Source: Hofstenia miamia
Lineage: Eukaryota > Xenacoelomorpha > Acoela
Assembly: GCA_004352715.1 (NCBI GenBank)
Contig: SCFE01000024.1
Span: forward strand, 1,156,326 to 1,220,325
DNA: 64,000 bases
Direction of reading: 5' to 3'
Shown here: positions 36,701 to 45,639 of the stretch, in pieces
Numbering within the stretch: the stretch's first letter is position 1
Layout of the letters: each line of letters begins with the position of its first letter
Notes under the pieces: model-generated
Databases searched by the model: none
Told to the model about the DNA's origin: nothing
Seen by the model: only the letters and a program-made list of their open reading frames with translations
Translations under genes and position numbers: made by a program

Positions 36701-39700
36701 CTGGGTGTAATTAATCAAATAAATTGGCATCTTCATATACGCTCACACAACTTCTTGAAAATTTAAATAGCTTGTATCACGGGTCAACATGTTTAAGCGT
36801 GTGCGTCCGGGAGACGAGGTCAGCACCAAGTAGTCCTCCGATCGTGAGTGTTGAATTAAAATAGGTAACTATAGCCGCCGATTAGGAAAAACGGATAAAA
36901 AATAACATGTTTGCTATATTTCAAATTATTTTTTTAATTAGTCTTAACAGTTGAAATTTGTCAGCTAGTATATTTTTGATGCATCAGCAACGACGATCGT
37001 TTCTTGCTTTGCTTCATAGTATGTATATTGCCTTGTTCTACCAATTAAAAATTGAGAAAGAATGCAACATTATTAGCAAAAATACACAGAAATTAATTCA
37101 AATTTTGTCAGAATACCCTTAGAATATGCACAATGTCCATGTTAACATAGCATTGTAGCATTGCTGTTAGTGATGTGCGGGTTCGGGTACAGTTAAGCCT
37201 ACTATTTCACAATACGTTTATTTTAAAGAAATTATTTAAAAAATAGTTTACAAACAAGGCCTTGAAAAAGTTTGAAATTATCTAGTCCTTTGCTCAATCA
37301 TTTATGGAAATTGTTGTGATACAGCAACAGTAAATAGAACATTTTACAATTTTAATATTCATAAAACAGGCTTTGATTTGGTTGGCAATGGGAACACTAG
37401 AGGTAGAAATTAATTGATAACAATAGATGGGACCTCTTTCTAGCAATTAATGAATTGCAATTAGTAATATTGTCCAGCAAAATAATTTCACGAATATACA
37501 ATCTTTGCAATAAATGCAATTTCATCATATTCTATTCATTTTGAACAAACCGATTATTACAATAACAGTTAAAAACAAAGCTACCAAAGACTTACCAAAA
37601 TATGAATGAGTAATGTAAATTTTTATGTCTTGACTGGAATTACGTTATAAAGATATGCTTCAAAAATTTTAATTCATTAGGTAGCATTTTGCAAGCTTGG
37701 CAGAATCTGAGATGGAGAGCAAACAAATTTTTCAGAGAAAATTGGTAGCATTATGATTGCTGATATACATAGGCTTCAAATTCAAATATAACTAATTTGG
37801 TTCCGCGGCTTAGGATATTATAATGTTCTTAGCACTAATTCAACCTGTTAACCTCCCACAGTGTCAGTAGTTCGCTTGCAGGTCATTTTCGCAAAACCCC
37901 ATATTTATGTAGGCTACTTTGCTAACTCTGTCTTCGCTTCAGACGTTGTTGATCACCTTCGTTCCTCCTCACTTACTTTTGATGATGTCTTTCCCGTAAC
38001 ACAACGTAATGATTCTTCATTCTTATCCCTTCAAATTCTAATCTCTCACTCATGGATTCTGATGTATGGTCTGAATGCCTCCTAATTCATTACTATCGTC
38101 TCTCTGATGATCAGCACAAACATTTTGGTCTTCGTCCCCGTCGTCGTGCTGCTTTTCATCGTGATTGACTACCTGATCCGCCTGGCTTTGAATGTGTTTC
38201 TCCACTTAACTCTGGTTTTTCTTATTGCCCGTCAATGTTCAGTCTGGTCTCTGTAAATGTTCATTTCAGTTTTTATAACTTCTTGCAGTTATCTGTTGAC
38301 TACATTTGCATCACTGAAACCTGGCACGATCCTGCTGTTGCTGACAGTGTTGTTTTTCCGATCATAATGATATAATGATCCTGGTTGCATTATCTATCTT
38401 GACATTTCTAAAGCTTTTGATCGGTTCCCTCATTCTATTCTTCTTGACAAGTTACGTTTATTTGGATTTGATGCTGATTCCATCGAATTTTTTCAGTCTT
38501 ATATAACCAACCGTCGTCAATGTGTCAAAATTAATTCATCTCTTTACTCCCCTGCTCTTATAGCTAGTGGCGCCTCTCAAGTTTCTATGTTTGCTGTTGT
38601 TTTCTTCCTTGTTGCCATTAACTACCTACCTCAATCTGTTCTCAACTCGTCTTGCTTACTGTATGACAATCACATTGCGATTTTTGACTTCAGCAGTTCC
38701 TTTGCCTCCAATATCTCATCTGATCTTGATTTGTTGTCTATTTGGGCTTCTGTCAACCTTCTTGATTTTAGTCCTGCCAAGAAATCTGGAATCTCCTATT
38801 CAGTGTCTCATCCAATGGATCTACCTCTCCCAGTGAAAGCTTTCCCTCATCATACTCATCTTCGAGTTCAACTTGATGCCAACTTAAATTGGACTGGGCA
38901 TGTGTCCTTTGCTTCCGCACTCTTTGCCCTCTTTCGTAATGTTCCCTTTAATATATCATCTGCTGTGAAACTCTTGTTGTTCAAGTCCATTCCTTGGGTT
39001 ATTCCTCTCTGTGCTTTTCCCTGTTGGTGACCATCTCGTGCCTTGTTCCACTCCATGGAAAGGTGCTAGAAATGTGCTTTTAAATAGATTTCTCCCTTAC
39101 CATGACAAAGAAATTTTTCTCAAATTCTCCACTCTCACTTCCCTTTAATGCCTGTGATCTCCTCCTGTTCAATAGTTTACTAACCTTGATCCATTTGATT
39201 TTATAACATTCTCGAATTCCCACTCTACTCGCTCTGAGGATGTTTTCACGTTCCCTGTTCGTCGTCTTAAGAAACATCGCACCTGCCATTCATTTTTTAA
39301 TAATGGTTGTGCTTTGGCTAATTTCCTCCTGGCTCTTAAATCTCCAGCTGCTATTGACTTTTTCTTGCCCTTGCGCTTCAAGAAATCTCCGCTGTCCGTT
39401 CTCTCGGTTTGCTTACTCCTCTATCTACTCCTATTTCATCTTCTGTAACTGTCCTCGTTGCCGAAAAACTTAATTTTTATTCTTTTGTTTTGTTGGCCTT
39501 TCCGACATAATAAATTCATTAATTTATATTTATTATTATTATAGAAATGATAACAAATTTCAATGCTGAAATCTGTATACCTTTTTTTCAAAATCTTCAA
39601 GACAACTGGGACAAGGCAAGGGAGATGACTTGTTCTTTATGAAAGCCGATGTACAGCTAAGACAATATATTAGATAACATAATTTAAGGAAGAACCATTG

Positions 39701-39802
39701 ATTATATTAATGTCACTACTCACCTAAATAAATGTTTTTTCTGCGTATTAGCGTCAAGATGAGAAATTTCAACATCACAAACAGCACATTCAACAGTCAT
39801 CA
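19520..39802 (-). CDS. SLX4: SLX4-like gene (structure-specific nuclease scaffold), multi-exon
   Basis: Exons on the minus strand in order: 39802-39724, 39656-39581, 37633-37596, 32734-32593, 30360-30271, 26141-25890, 25087-24950, an uncertain exon ending at 23690, 23588-23498, 23076-22398 and 19594-19520. Apart from the joins around the uncertain exon, phases agree at every junction, and nearly all donors read GTAAGT, GTATGC, GTGAGT or similar. The product has a UBZ4-type finger, a second C-x2-C finger, a linker, a BTB domain and a Ser/Asp-rich tail. UBZ4 fingers plus BTB in this order is the SLX4 plan. SLX4 is the nuclear scaffold for SLX1, XPF and MUS81 nucleases in crosslink repair and Holliday-junction resolution. 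The usual C-terminal SAP and SLX1-binding domains were not found. Either they lie in exons I missed or outside the window. The gene name is inference from architecture. Confidence 0.6.
19595..22397 (-). other. AT-rich intron of the SLX4-like gene
   Basis: I see no other exon or transposon. The block 20474-20597 reappears at 25516-25639. A short hairpin-forming CGCCG-rich spot lies at 21914-21942. Confidence 0.4.
22398..23794 (-). CDS. SLX4-like tail exons
   Basis: Exon 23588-23498 (acceptor TTTCGATTCCAG, donor GTTAAT) reads WYINGRLSKYGSEIYQQLKA and leaves in phase 1. Exon 23076-22398 (acceptor TTAATATTTAG, donor GTATGT) enters in phase 1 and is a 226-codon acidic, Ser/Asn-rich stretch including DFDCRKHDDNICDDHD and ETRSASKRKSQFLESKKL. 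Disorder of this kind is usual in SLX4. Upstream, 23690-23794 has a perfect donor (CCAGTAAGTC), but only the frame VYTGVEKRTPSRYTFFCWIS is open into the next exon and it meets a stop near 23790. Its acceptor is thus unclear (possibly at 23753). Intron retention to the stop at 22373 would give an alternative end. Confidence 0.5.
24691..24737. repeat. (TA)n microsatellite
   Basis: About 23 uninterrupted AT dinucleotides in an intron of the SLX4-like gene. Confidence 0.95.
24950..26141 (-). CDS. SLX4-like exons 6-7: BTB/POZ domain
   Basis: Exon 26141-25890 (84 codons, acceptor GATGTTTTTAG, donor GTAAGT) ends with MAHLCDVELICSDGSVPAVK, the beta-strand start of a BTB domain, and ILELNVEQS. Exon 25087-24950 (acceptor TTCTATTTAG) continues YSIESVRLAMEFVYTARIG and LSLEELNELLKLSKTFVL, the BTB helical half (FxYTGxxxLxxxNxxELLxLAxxF). 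The two meet in phase 0. BTB mediates dimerisation; in SLX4 it supports telomere targeting and nuclease function. The domain looks shortened by about 15-20 residues in the middle. The last donor (GTTTTT) is weak. The 0.8-kb intron holds a suspected misassembly. Confidence 0.65.
25446..25709. repeat. Duplicated flank around a pasted 124-bp block, with two single Ns
   Basis: The 69 bases at 25446-25514 recur at 25641-25709. Between the two Ns (25515 and 25640) sits 25516-25639, a copy of 20474-20597 with one visible mismatch. Removing the insert and one flank gives a continuous sequence, so this is most simply a scaffolding error inside the BTB intron. Confidence 0.8.
26410..28950 (+). mobile_element. 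Decayed CR1-like LINE in an SLX4-like intron
   Basis: The 5' part has an endonuclease block, NCQSLLSMNRR near 26440 and VIVCLTETWFDITLY near 26508. Reverse-transcriptase scraps run from 27280 to 28170: ADLHIENIFKHIIENGTY, DFCNAFDKVNHDI-like residues near 27820, LLFADEVKMCSQSL near 28018 (FADD reads FADE), and TWCLENHMTFNYPK. It ends after AATAAA in an (ATT)n tail at about 28930-28950. Many stops and a deletion between endonuclease and RT show it is dead. It lies antisense to the gene that holds it. Confidence 0.75.
28951..30270. other. AT-rich intron sequence
   Basis: No exon was seen on the minus strand. Two patches rich in TCGA/CTCG (29090-29140 and 29315-29345) stand out from the AT-rich background but have no name. 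Confidence 0.35.
30271..30360 (-). CDS. SLX4-like exon 5, linker before the BTB domain
   Basis: Exactly 30 codons between acceptor TTGCTTTTAG and donor GTAAGT: SLWEQSTIKSKSNDSLVAAT then a Pro/Ser stretch. The plus-strand open frame over it is only a shadow. It lies just 206 bases left of the intact transposon, which is therefore intronic. Confidence 0.6.
30567..30763 (+). repeat. Left TIR with eight 21-bp iterons
   Basis: The core ATCCGA (or ATCCAA/ATCCGT) occurs at 30586, 30607, 30628, 30649, 30670, 30690, 30711 and 30732. That is a spacing of 21 bases with one step of 20. Between cores the phrase GTGCA-C/T-ACA recurs. Twenty-one bases is two helical turns, so all sites face the same side of DNA. 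They are likely transposase-binding sites (inference). Confidence 0.9.
30772..31857 (+). CDS. IS630/Tc1-superfamily DDE transposase
   Basis: This is a cut-and-paste transposase of up to 361 residues, with the ATG at 30772 eight bases inside the TIR end. ATG 30808 or 30826 would give slightly shorter forms and is equally possible. Residues about 30-75 form a helix-turn-helix (NIRQAIIRVANNGEDFYATA, ARAHGIKRDTAYRIV). Residues 75-130 form a second winged domain with TLHQLRNKLIEEGMTNLSTS. The DDE_3 core has Asp in IIWIDETGYNLYTS (about residue 167), Asp in LIFDNAPCHSEAEL (about 258) and Glu in YSCELNPIEYCF (about 289). Exactly 30 residues separate the second Asp from the Glu, shorter than the 34-41 of named Tc1/mariner groups. 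No stop or frameshift breaks it, and the whole triad is present. Confidence 0.93.
   Translation: MQYHFKSHLHRIMEFAEMPHHRHGGVTMPNNIRQAIIRVANNGEDFYATARAHGIKRDTAYRIVKKNSTVAKQRGGAKRQKVNQRIIERLVYHVERMPDATLHQLRNKLIEEGMTNLSTSTISRVLDGQIITMKKLELVPEARNSEANKIRGQEFSQWMQQHAGEYRIIWIDETGYNLYTSRKVGRARKGIRAKKTVANQRGRHITCITAVSNIVGLVHFQCIIGGCKKENFQEFIEALKVELNNQDNGLPFCLIFDNAPCHSEAELSAQPLFLKRLPPYSCELNPIEYCFNTFKAHLKELLRNHGQIIQNAEETIQAARTRILLGMCPDAIRSITPATVANSYIHVITQVVPRANNLVDL
32070..32266 (-). repeat. Right TIR with matching iterons
   Basis: This is the reverse complement of the left TIR with the same eight-core array. The few differences lie in and near three of the repeated cores. Confidence 0.92.
32593..32734 (-). 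CDS. SLX4-like exon 4, linker
   Basis: Acceptor CTAATTTTAG, donor GTATGC. One completing base then 47 codons: PKKVTGHQKIRESIISELRD (helical) and NMPISSHSSNVITGEYGSNV (Ser-rich). There is no known fold. Its phases fit the exons on both sides. Confidence 0.55.
33000..33760 (-). pseudogene. DDE_3-type transposase fragment
   Basis: On the minus strand the pieces RKKRTFIKEEKFSLIKCLYP, YPIKTAREILEMTKLC (HTH-like), RKIIANLLRTRKRMRKKAKG and LLWDETGLNLHLLINYRCCP (first catalytic Asp block) occur in different frames, then ASKGKNIF. The later catalytic residues are missing. It is related in type to, but clearly distinct from, the intact element 1 kb away. Confidence 0.5.
34159..35555. repeat. 698-bp exact duplication around a single N (34857)
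   Basis: Bases 34159-34856 recur at 34858-35555 with no difference that I can see. The lone N and perfect identity indicate an unmerged assembly overlap. The content is coding-like in places (RTMSDFKNCLVYIKK, RWTTRPNNVLRGMELALIIL) but not identified. Confidence 0.85.
35760..37590. other. AT-rich intron with small GC patches
   Basis: A GGCTC pentamer repeat sits at 36315-36336. A TAGTGATGTGCGGGTTCGGG string at 37168-37187 resembles a hAT-type terminus, but no partner end was found. Nothing coding was recognised. Confidence 0.35.
37596..37633 (-). CDS. SLX4-like exon 3, 38 bases
   Basis: The acceptor is AACGTAATTCCAG and the donor GTAAGTC. It is entered in phase 0 and left in phase 2, which fits both neighbours exactly. 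It encodes SRHKNLHYSFIF, giving CPSCLEDFEKK + SRHKNLH across the junction, a C2H-type finger whose last ligand is not obvious. Its small size makes it the least certain of the numbered exons. Confidence 0.45.
38190..39545 (+). mobile_element. Internally deleted CR1-like LINE
   Basis: The endonuclease start FSLVSVNVHF and YICITETWHDPAVADSVVFP (38245-38360) jump straight to reverse transcriptase, GCIIYLDISKAFDRFPHSIL (38384-38440), GFDADSIEFFQSYITNRRQC, and ISSDLDLLSIWASVNLLDFS, LRVQLDANLNWTGHVSFASA. The DNA between endonuclease and RT is missing, as is the normal GSxLGPLLFxxxINDL/YADD block, which is replaced by VFFLVAINYLP and LLYDNHIAIF. The 3' end carries the (TTA)n tail at about 39515-39541. 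It is richer in C and T than its surroundings and lies in the intron after SLX4-like exon 2. Confidence 0.75.
39581..39802 (-). CDS. SLX4-like exons 1-2: UBZ4 zinc finger and start of second finger
   Basis: Exon 39802-39724 contains ATG at 39800-39798 (MTVECAVCDVEISHLDANTQ), probably the start codon, and donor GTGAGT. The 67-base intron ends TTGTCTTAG. Exon 39656-39581 completes the finger and opens the next one (PLPCPSCLEDFEKK, donor GTATAC). The joined spacing is C-x2-C-x15-H-x3-C, the UBZ4/Rad18 ubiquitin-binding pattern also found in SLX4, FAN1 and SNM1A. In the family this finger brings the complex to ubiquitinated FANCD2 or crosslinks. Exon 37633-37596 would continue the second finger with SRHKNLHYSFIF. 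Confidence 0.65.
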
Positions 39803-41890
39803 CTAAAATTTAGAAAGCTTTCAAACATTGTCATTATAAAGAATATATTCTTCAGTCATTGTAAGCAATACTGGATCTCATTTACTACAATGAAAATACT
39901 TGGCAGCATTGTATTTTTAAGCAATGGCGGTTTACACAGTACTGGAGCATAATATGAAAACGAAATTGTATTTTGGACAATGAACTTTAGTCTTTTTACA
40001 CAGTCACAGATTTTTCCGCAATATTATCGTAGTTCTTTGGCAATTTGAAAAAAATTTACCCAGATTTTTTGGTGAGTTCATAAATGAGAACCTATATGAG
40101 GCTATGTGCGAACAATTGGGTGTGATATCCGATATTTTAGAAATCCCTTTACACAATGCTAATATGTATATCAGGAATACAAAAAAGTTATTGTCGAATT
40201 TTTTCAACTTATTTCTAACCAATTTTTTTATTAAAAAACGATTCTAAGAATGCAGGAATCAACTTTTATTGGCAAGTACATTGTTGAATGATTCAGGTAT
40301 TATGGTATTATATAACTAAAATCATTTTAGTCTTCATTTTTAAGGTACCCAACATGTCTCATGCATTAGTAAAGAGAAAACAAGTTTTGTTTTCCAAATA
40401 GCAGAACTCATGTGAGACATTATGCTTCATTGACAGTATTCACCAAACTCTCTTCAAGAAATGTTGTCTGTCTTTAAGCTTAGTTAATCATATATATATA
40501 TATAAATTTTTGTATTTAATTTCATTGTTTTCATAGAAAATGTATTTCGGAATATAATTTGAAACATTGCTTGTTTTTCTTTTTCCAGCTAGCAGACCAG
40601 TAGCATACTAATAAGCTGCAGACTTAATTGCAGGCATAAACTTAGTTATTAGATTACAACATAAAAAACAAACGTTTACTTATGAAAATAATGACAGACC
40701 ATTCCTTTGCAAACTCTTTGATTTCGATTTTATTATTCTTCAAAAAGCAAACAGTTCATTTCTAACAATCTAAATACGGCTGGTATCATATCGTTAAGAT
40801 ATCCATTACACACATTTAATACTAGGAAATTAGTATATTTAAAAAACCTAACTTAACAAATTGTATAAATGTATAAATGTACATTGTACGCAAACTTGAT
40901 ACATCAAGACCCCGCAACACATTAGATGTCTCAAAGGAGAGGCAGTAACAGAGACACATGCCAAACATTCTCATCGAATTTTTTTGTGATTTTTAAATTT
41001 AAAATTAAATTGTAAAAGTCTTTTTCAAGTATACGCAGTGGTGGTAATAGCGTATAATAAGTGATGGAAGTAACAGTTAAAGAGGAGGGGACTTTGCCCT
41101 TAAATAGTGAATTTCACTTGAGAATAGCCTTCTACAATTAGTTAGGTGGGAGCCCAGGCTGAGCACAGCTCTAAAAGACCTGAGTAATGGCACTAAAGTG
41201 TATCAACTCTCTATTTTAAAATCTAGCAAACCAAATTCTAATTTTTTTGCGTCATAAAATGGAAAATTTTGAAAAAAACTATTTTTGTATTTAACAGCAA
41301 AACTGAATGCTCATAATTGCCATCCCTGAATCTATGTAATCAATGTGAATGTTACATTTTAATCTTTCAAAAATTACACAAAGCAACTATTTAGTCAGGA
41401 ATAACTGAGAGCATATATAATAAATTCATTTTCGTAATACTGCTGCTGATTGTTTTATTATTTAAAGTCCTTAACCTTTTAAACGCCATGTTCCCATTTA
41501 TTTTTGGAAAGCATTTCCAAAGTTTACTATCACTAAAGAGCCGATGTAATTATTATAAGGGACTAAACTGAGTCTTATTAATCGAGTTCCATAATAATAT
41601 TTATATTAGAACATAATTTTTTTACCAAATTTCTTAATATAGTACAATATTTCCTGTAAATTATTTTATTTTATTCAATATATGCAATAATTTCATACTA
41701 TGCCAGAGAAAAACTAATATCATTTTGCTGCAAAAACTATTGAAAGATAAATAATTTATGCCACTATTGGATGCACGCAATTTCTGAATATTAGAAAGGT
41801 AATAAAATGGAAACTTGGCCATTTATGCACAATATCTTGTAAAATGGGATTCTATTTGATTCAAACTAATATTTGCTTACATGTTTAAGT
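39803..41890. other. AT-rich region upstream of the SLX4-like gene
   Basis: This should hold the promoter and 5' UTR of the minus-strand gene if ATG 39800 is the start. I cannot point to a motif that proves it. There is a short (AT)n at 40489-40504. No other gene was seen. Confidence 0.35.
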
Positions 41891-41899
41891 ATGATTTGC

Positions 41900-42775
41900 A
41901 AGCAAAATTATAGATATAATTCTACCTTCAACTGATGGAAATGGTTTTCCATATAATTGTCAAATATAAACAGGAAAAGATGAATCTATGGATAAAGCTT
42001 TGCCACTTGGTAGCCAGGCGGTAAGTAAGATGTTGAATTTACAGTGTTCCGTTGATGGAAAAGTCACCATATTTTTTCGAAAATATATTTGCAAATCCTG
42101 ATCTGTTATGTATCTGGATCAGTGTAGCATCCATGCAACTGGCACTATTAGGGAATCAGAACAAGAGCTGTTAACTCATACTTGTCAAAGATATGAAGAA
42201 GGCATCACATGGTGATTATGATTATTGCTCAAACACATCTTTTTTGTATTATGCCACGGGAATGACAATGCAGTCGTGACATTTGGCAGCAACTCTACTG
42301 GGTGGAGCCTTCCAGACGTGTTAAAAGGCATGTAAATAAATCACAGCAGAATATGTCCCAGCTATACATTATTCACTTTTGTAATAAAGAAGTAGGAGTG
42401 AATTTTCTCGACAAACTGCTTGGAACCTACTGCTGGACAATTTGGGCAAAATAATTGGTGGGGTGCTTATTTTTAAATGCACTGATCATGATAATTGTTG
42501 CTGCATGGTGACTAAACTTAATCTCCTCTCATTCACTATAGATTTTTGCGTGAAATTGGATTGTTTGTGCAAATCATCTGTTATTTTGAAGCCATGATTA
42601 TGCACCCCAATGTATACAATTGACTCAATTAGAGATGATGGTGTGTCCTATGATCGCGTGGCATGCACACAAGGAAGATTTGTGCATTGCAAATCAAATA
42701 GTACAGTGATGTGCAACAAATATTAAAATCATTTACATCATAATTGCTTTGATTTGTCCCATAAAAATTGAATAC
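41900..42775 (+). pseudogene. piggyBac-like transposase remnant with Cys-rich tail
   Basis: The blocks appear in order across frames: DESMDKALPLGSQAVSKMLN (41978-42040), LDQCSIHATGTIRESEQELL (42115-42175), DNAVVTFGSNSTGWSLPDVL (42258-42320), YIIHFCNKEVGVNFLDKLLG (GVDxxD motif, near 42365-42425), and the C-terminal ribbon YDRVACTQGRFVHCKSNSTV with CNKY (42648-42720). Stops and frame changes occur throughout. The amino half is absent. Confidence 0.75.
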
Positions 42776-44594
42776 TTTTGTACATTCTAGAGGCCTAGTT
42801 ACCATTTTGTAACAATTATAAACTGGATATTTTATAGCAAATAAGGTGGGATTTTCTTAATTGACATGCTTGTAAGTCATTAAACACATGATATGCACAT
42901 ATTCAAATTGATCATATAGCTGTCTTAAAAGGTATATCGATATCTTAAAGCATACACTTTTGGAAATTTACAAAAACTTTATGAAACTACGAATAGAACA
43001 ACGTGCTTAGAACTAGTTCTGTTGAATCAAATCTAATTTCAAATTATATAGAACTAAGGTTCAACAAGGACATGCATTCTATTTCATTGTAACCTTTGAG
43101 AAACAAGTGTATATATTAATATTAACACCATAATTATAATAACAATAAAGCTACGAGTACACTTTATGAAAAAATTATTTCTATGTAAAAGCGGAAATCA
43201 GGTAACTATATAAAGCATAACATCATTATTGCGGCTTTAATATATAACTAACAGAATTTGGATCAAATTTCTGCACTGCAACTGTATGAATAGCTTCAAT
43301 AAAAAATAGCCAATGATGCCAAATTAGCTAAATGTTTATCACTGTAGTAAAAATACCCGAAAAGAAATTGCCTTACATACTTGAATAAAACCTTTATGTC
43401 TTTATCCCTAATTTTTAAATGAAATTATAAATATCTTTTCAGTAACTATTTTATATTGATCATGAATCTTCAGTTTTTAAATTTAAAAAGAAATTTTAGA
43501 CTTCTGAGTATCCTAGTAAGTACACCAAACTATCATTTCGCTTTATGAAAAAATAGAGCCCTGTTCTGGTTAAAATTTTCGAATATCAAAATCCATTACG
43601 AATTTTAAGAAACTATGCAGATTTAATGGTATCTCTAAAAAAGTATGAAAAATAAAATGTTTAGAATGTCGGTGCCCTCCAATTTTGGACTTGTCAAATA
43701 GTTAAAGACATTTGAATTTAATAGAGTGCATTGCAACAATAAATTATAACATACTGTGCACGCCAAAAATATTTGAATATGATATCATTAAATATTTCTT
43801 ATGTTTGCTAATTCTTATTTGATAAATCAGATGAAAAAAGCATTTCTTTTGGTATTGATGATAACTTAATTCTTAAGCTATCTTCTCATTAAATATATTT
43901 TCTTAGAATAAATTTCATTTGCTAATATACTCTTTTTTTTATTGGTAAAATACCATAATTTCTTTCAAAATAAATCCATCTTAAAGGTTGTTTTCAGTAT
44001 TTTACATAATTAGACATTCAATCCTTAATACATTTTTTAAGTAGACTTATTTAATTTATATAGTTTAATTTGTTTTTGGAAAAATTTCAAATCATTGAGT
44101 TTCTTAGTAAATTAGGTATTATATTTATTTGAGGTGTCATAAATTGGGTTCAGGTCAAAACATGGTAGGACTCAGATTTGGCAGCATGCATATGCTTTAT
44201 CAATTGATAACATTTTGGCTTTTCTGTTCTGATTTCCTTCACAACATATGGAATGTGCAATAGGATTGATTTAAAAAAACCAAAATAATAGACTGATATA
44301 CTTCTACATAATTAGCCATGCAATCTATACAATGTTAATTGAAAAAACTTCTGATTTATGTATGATTATCAGCCAATTATTGAGGTAACATGCTTACCCA
44401 ATGCTGGCTTAAGTTGACTTCCCCTTAATTTCACTAATATTGAATTTGGTATTTATCAAGAATACCCTAAATAATAAGAATATGTTGCTGTGATTTCATG
44501 ATTGGTTCAATTCAGAAAAATGATACCTAATACCTAAAATTTATGTTTGCATTCAAATACAGAACAATGGAAATTAAATTCAAGAAGAGAATGG
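42776..44594. other. AT-rich spacer
   Basis: No coding-like stretch or named repeat was seen on either strand. Confidence 0.4.
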
Positions 44595-44599
44595 GTCTT

Positions 44600-44731
44600 T
44601 GTTATAATATTCTATGTTGTTATGTTATAGTGTTATGTTGTGTTCTTATATTTGTAACGTTTAATATGTATTTCAGGTTGTTGAATAAAAGCTTGTAATA
44701 CCTGTTTTCCTCTTCTGAGCTGACTACAACA
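44600..44731 (+). repeat. Left LTR, 132 bp
   Basis: TG...CA ended. It contains AATAAA at 44684-44689. It differs from the right LTR mainly by lacking a 6-base AAGCTT-like insertion and by a few substitutions, so the insertion is not very recent. Confidence 0.88.
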
Positions 44732-44769
44732 ATTTTATTCAACACCAATGAAGTTTTGACCTCCTGATC

Positions 44770-45561
44770 TCCCATCCAACCTGACACAGGATCAGTGGTT
44801 ATGGTGGAAACATTGCTTTACTGATGGGCTCACAATTAATGAAGTAACAGAGGATAGCCACAAGCTGACATTTCTGCATTCATATGCTGGTGCTGACCAT
44901 TTTGCAATTTAGGAACATGCTATGACGTTTGCAGATGTGATTCCATTCTAGACTCACAATTTAAGAAACCTTCAAGAGTGATATTCACAAGGCACCAAGT
45001 ATTATCATGCAAACAAGGAGATGATGAATTTATAGCTGATTTTCTAAAATGTTTGCATGTTCTTGTAGAATGGTGTGAGTGTGTCAATTTAGATATACAG
45101 CAACACAAAGACATGTTGCTAAGGGATGGTCTCATTTTTGGAATCTGGTCAGATGTGATTCATGCTCAATTACTAGAGCTAGCTGATGCAAATGCAGTCA
45201 AGGTTTCAACAGGATTTTCAAAATCTTTTGGGGCTGGTATAGAGGAGACTGCTTTTCAGAGAAAATCTTACAGAAGAATAAGCAAGATTTTACCTTGCAT
45301 TTTGCTAAATGCAACTTTTGTGGGTTGAAGGATCATCAGAGATCAAAATGTCCTGCAAAGAACAGCAAGTGTCTTAAGTGTGGTAAGGCTGGTCACTGGG
45401 CCACAGTGTGCAGATCAGTGACTGCAGCAGGGTTTCAAGAACAAGACTCATCTAATGAAGAGGCGAGTTGCATTGCATCAGTTCTGTGTGCTGTGGGATC
45501 AAATCAAGGAATCTATCAGGACGTAGGTATAGGAGAAGCTGAGCAAATATTAGTGCTCTAA
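44770..45561 (+). pseudogene. gag-like region with two zinc knuckles
   Basis: The first part reads WLWWKHCFTDGLTINEVTED and LTFLHSYAGADHFAI, then a stop. 44978-45328 has FLKCLHVLVEWCECVN and KDMLLRDGLIFGIWSD, the capsid-like helices of Gypsy gag. 45295-45561 has two CCHC-type knuckles, CNFCGLKDHQRSKC and CLKCGKAGHWATVC. A frameshift near 45300 separates capsid from knuckles, and a stop near 44912 splits the front. The knuckles bind the element's RNA. Confidence 0.75.
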
Positions 45562-45639
45562 TTGATCCAAGATCCACTCATTTGTTCTTGAAAGCATCTC
45601 TTGCCAGTCTGCAGGATTGAAATTTGTTCAGTCCAATTC

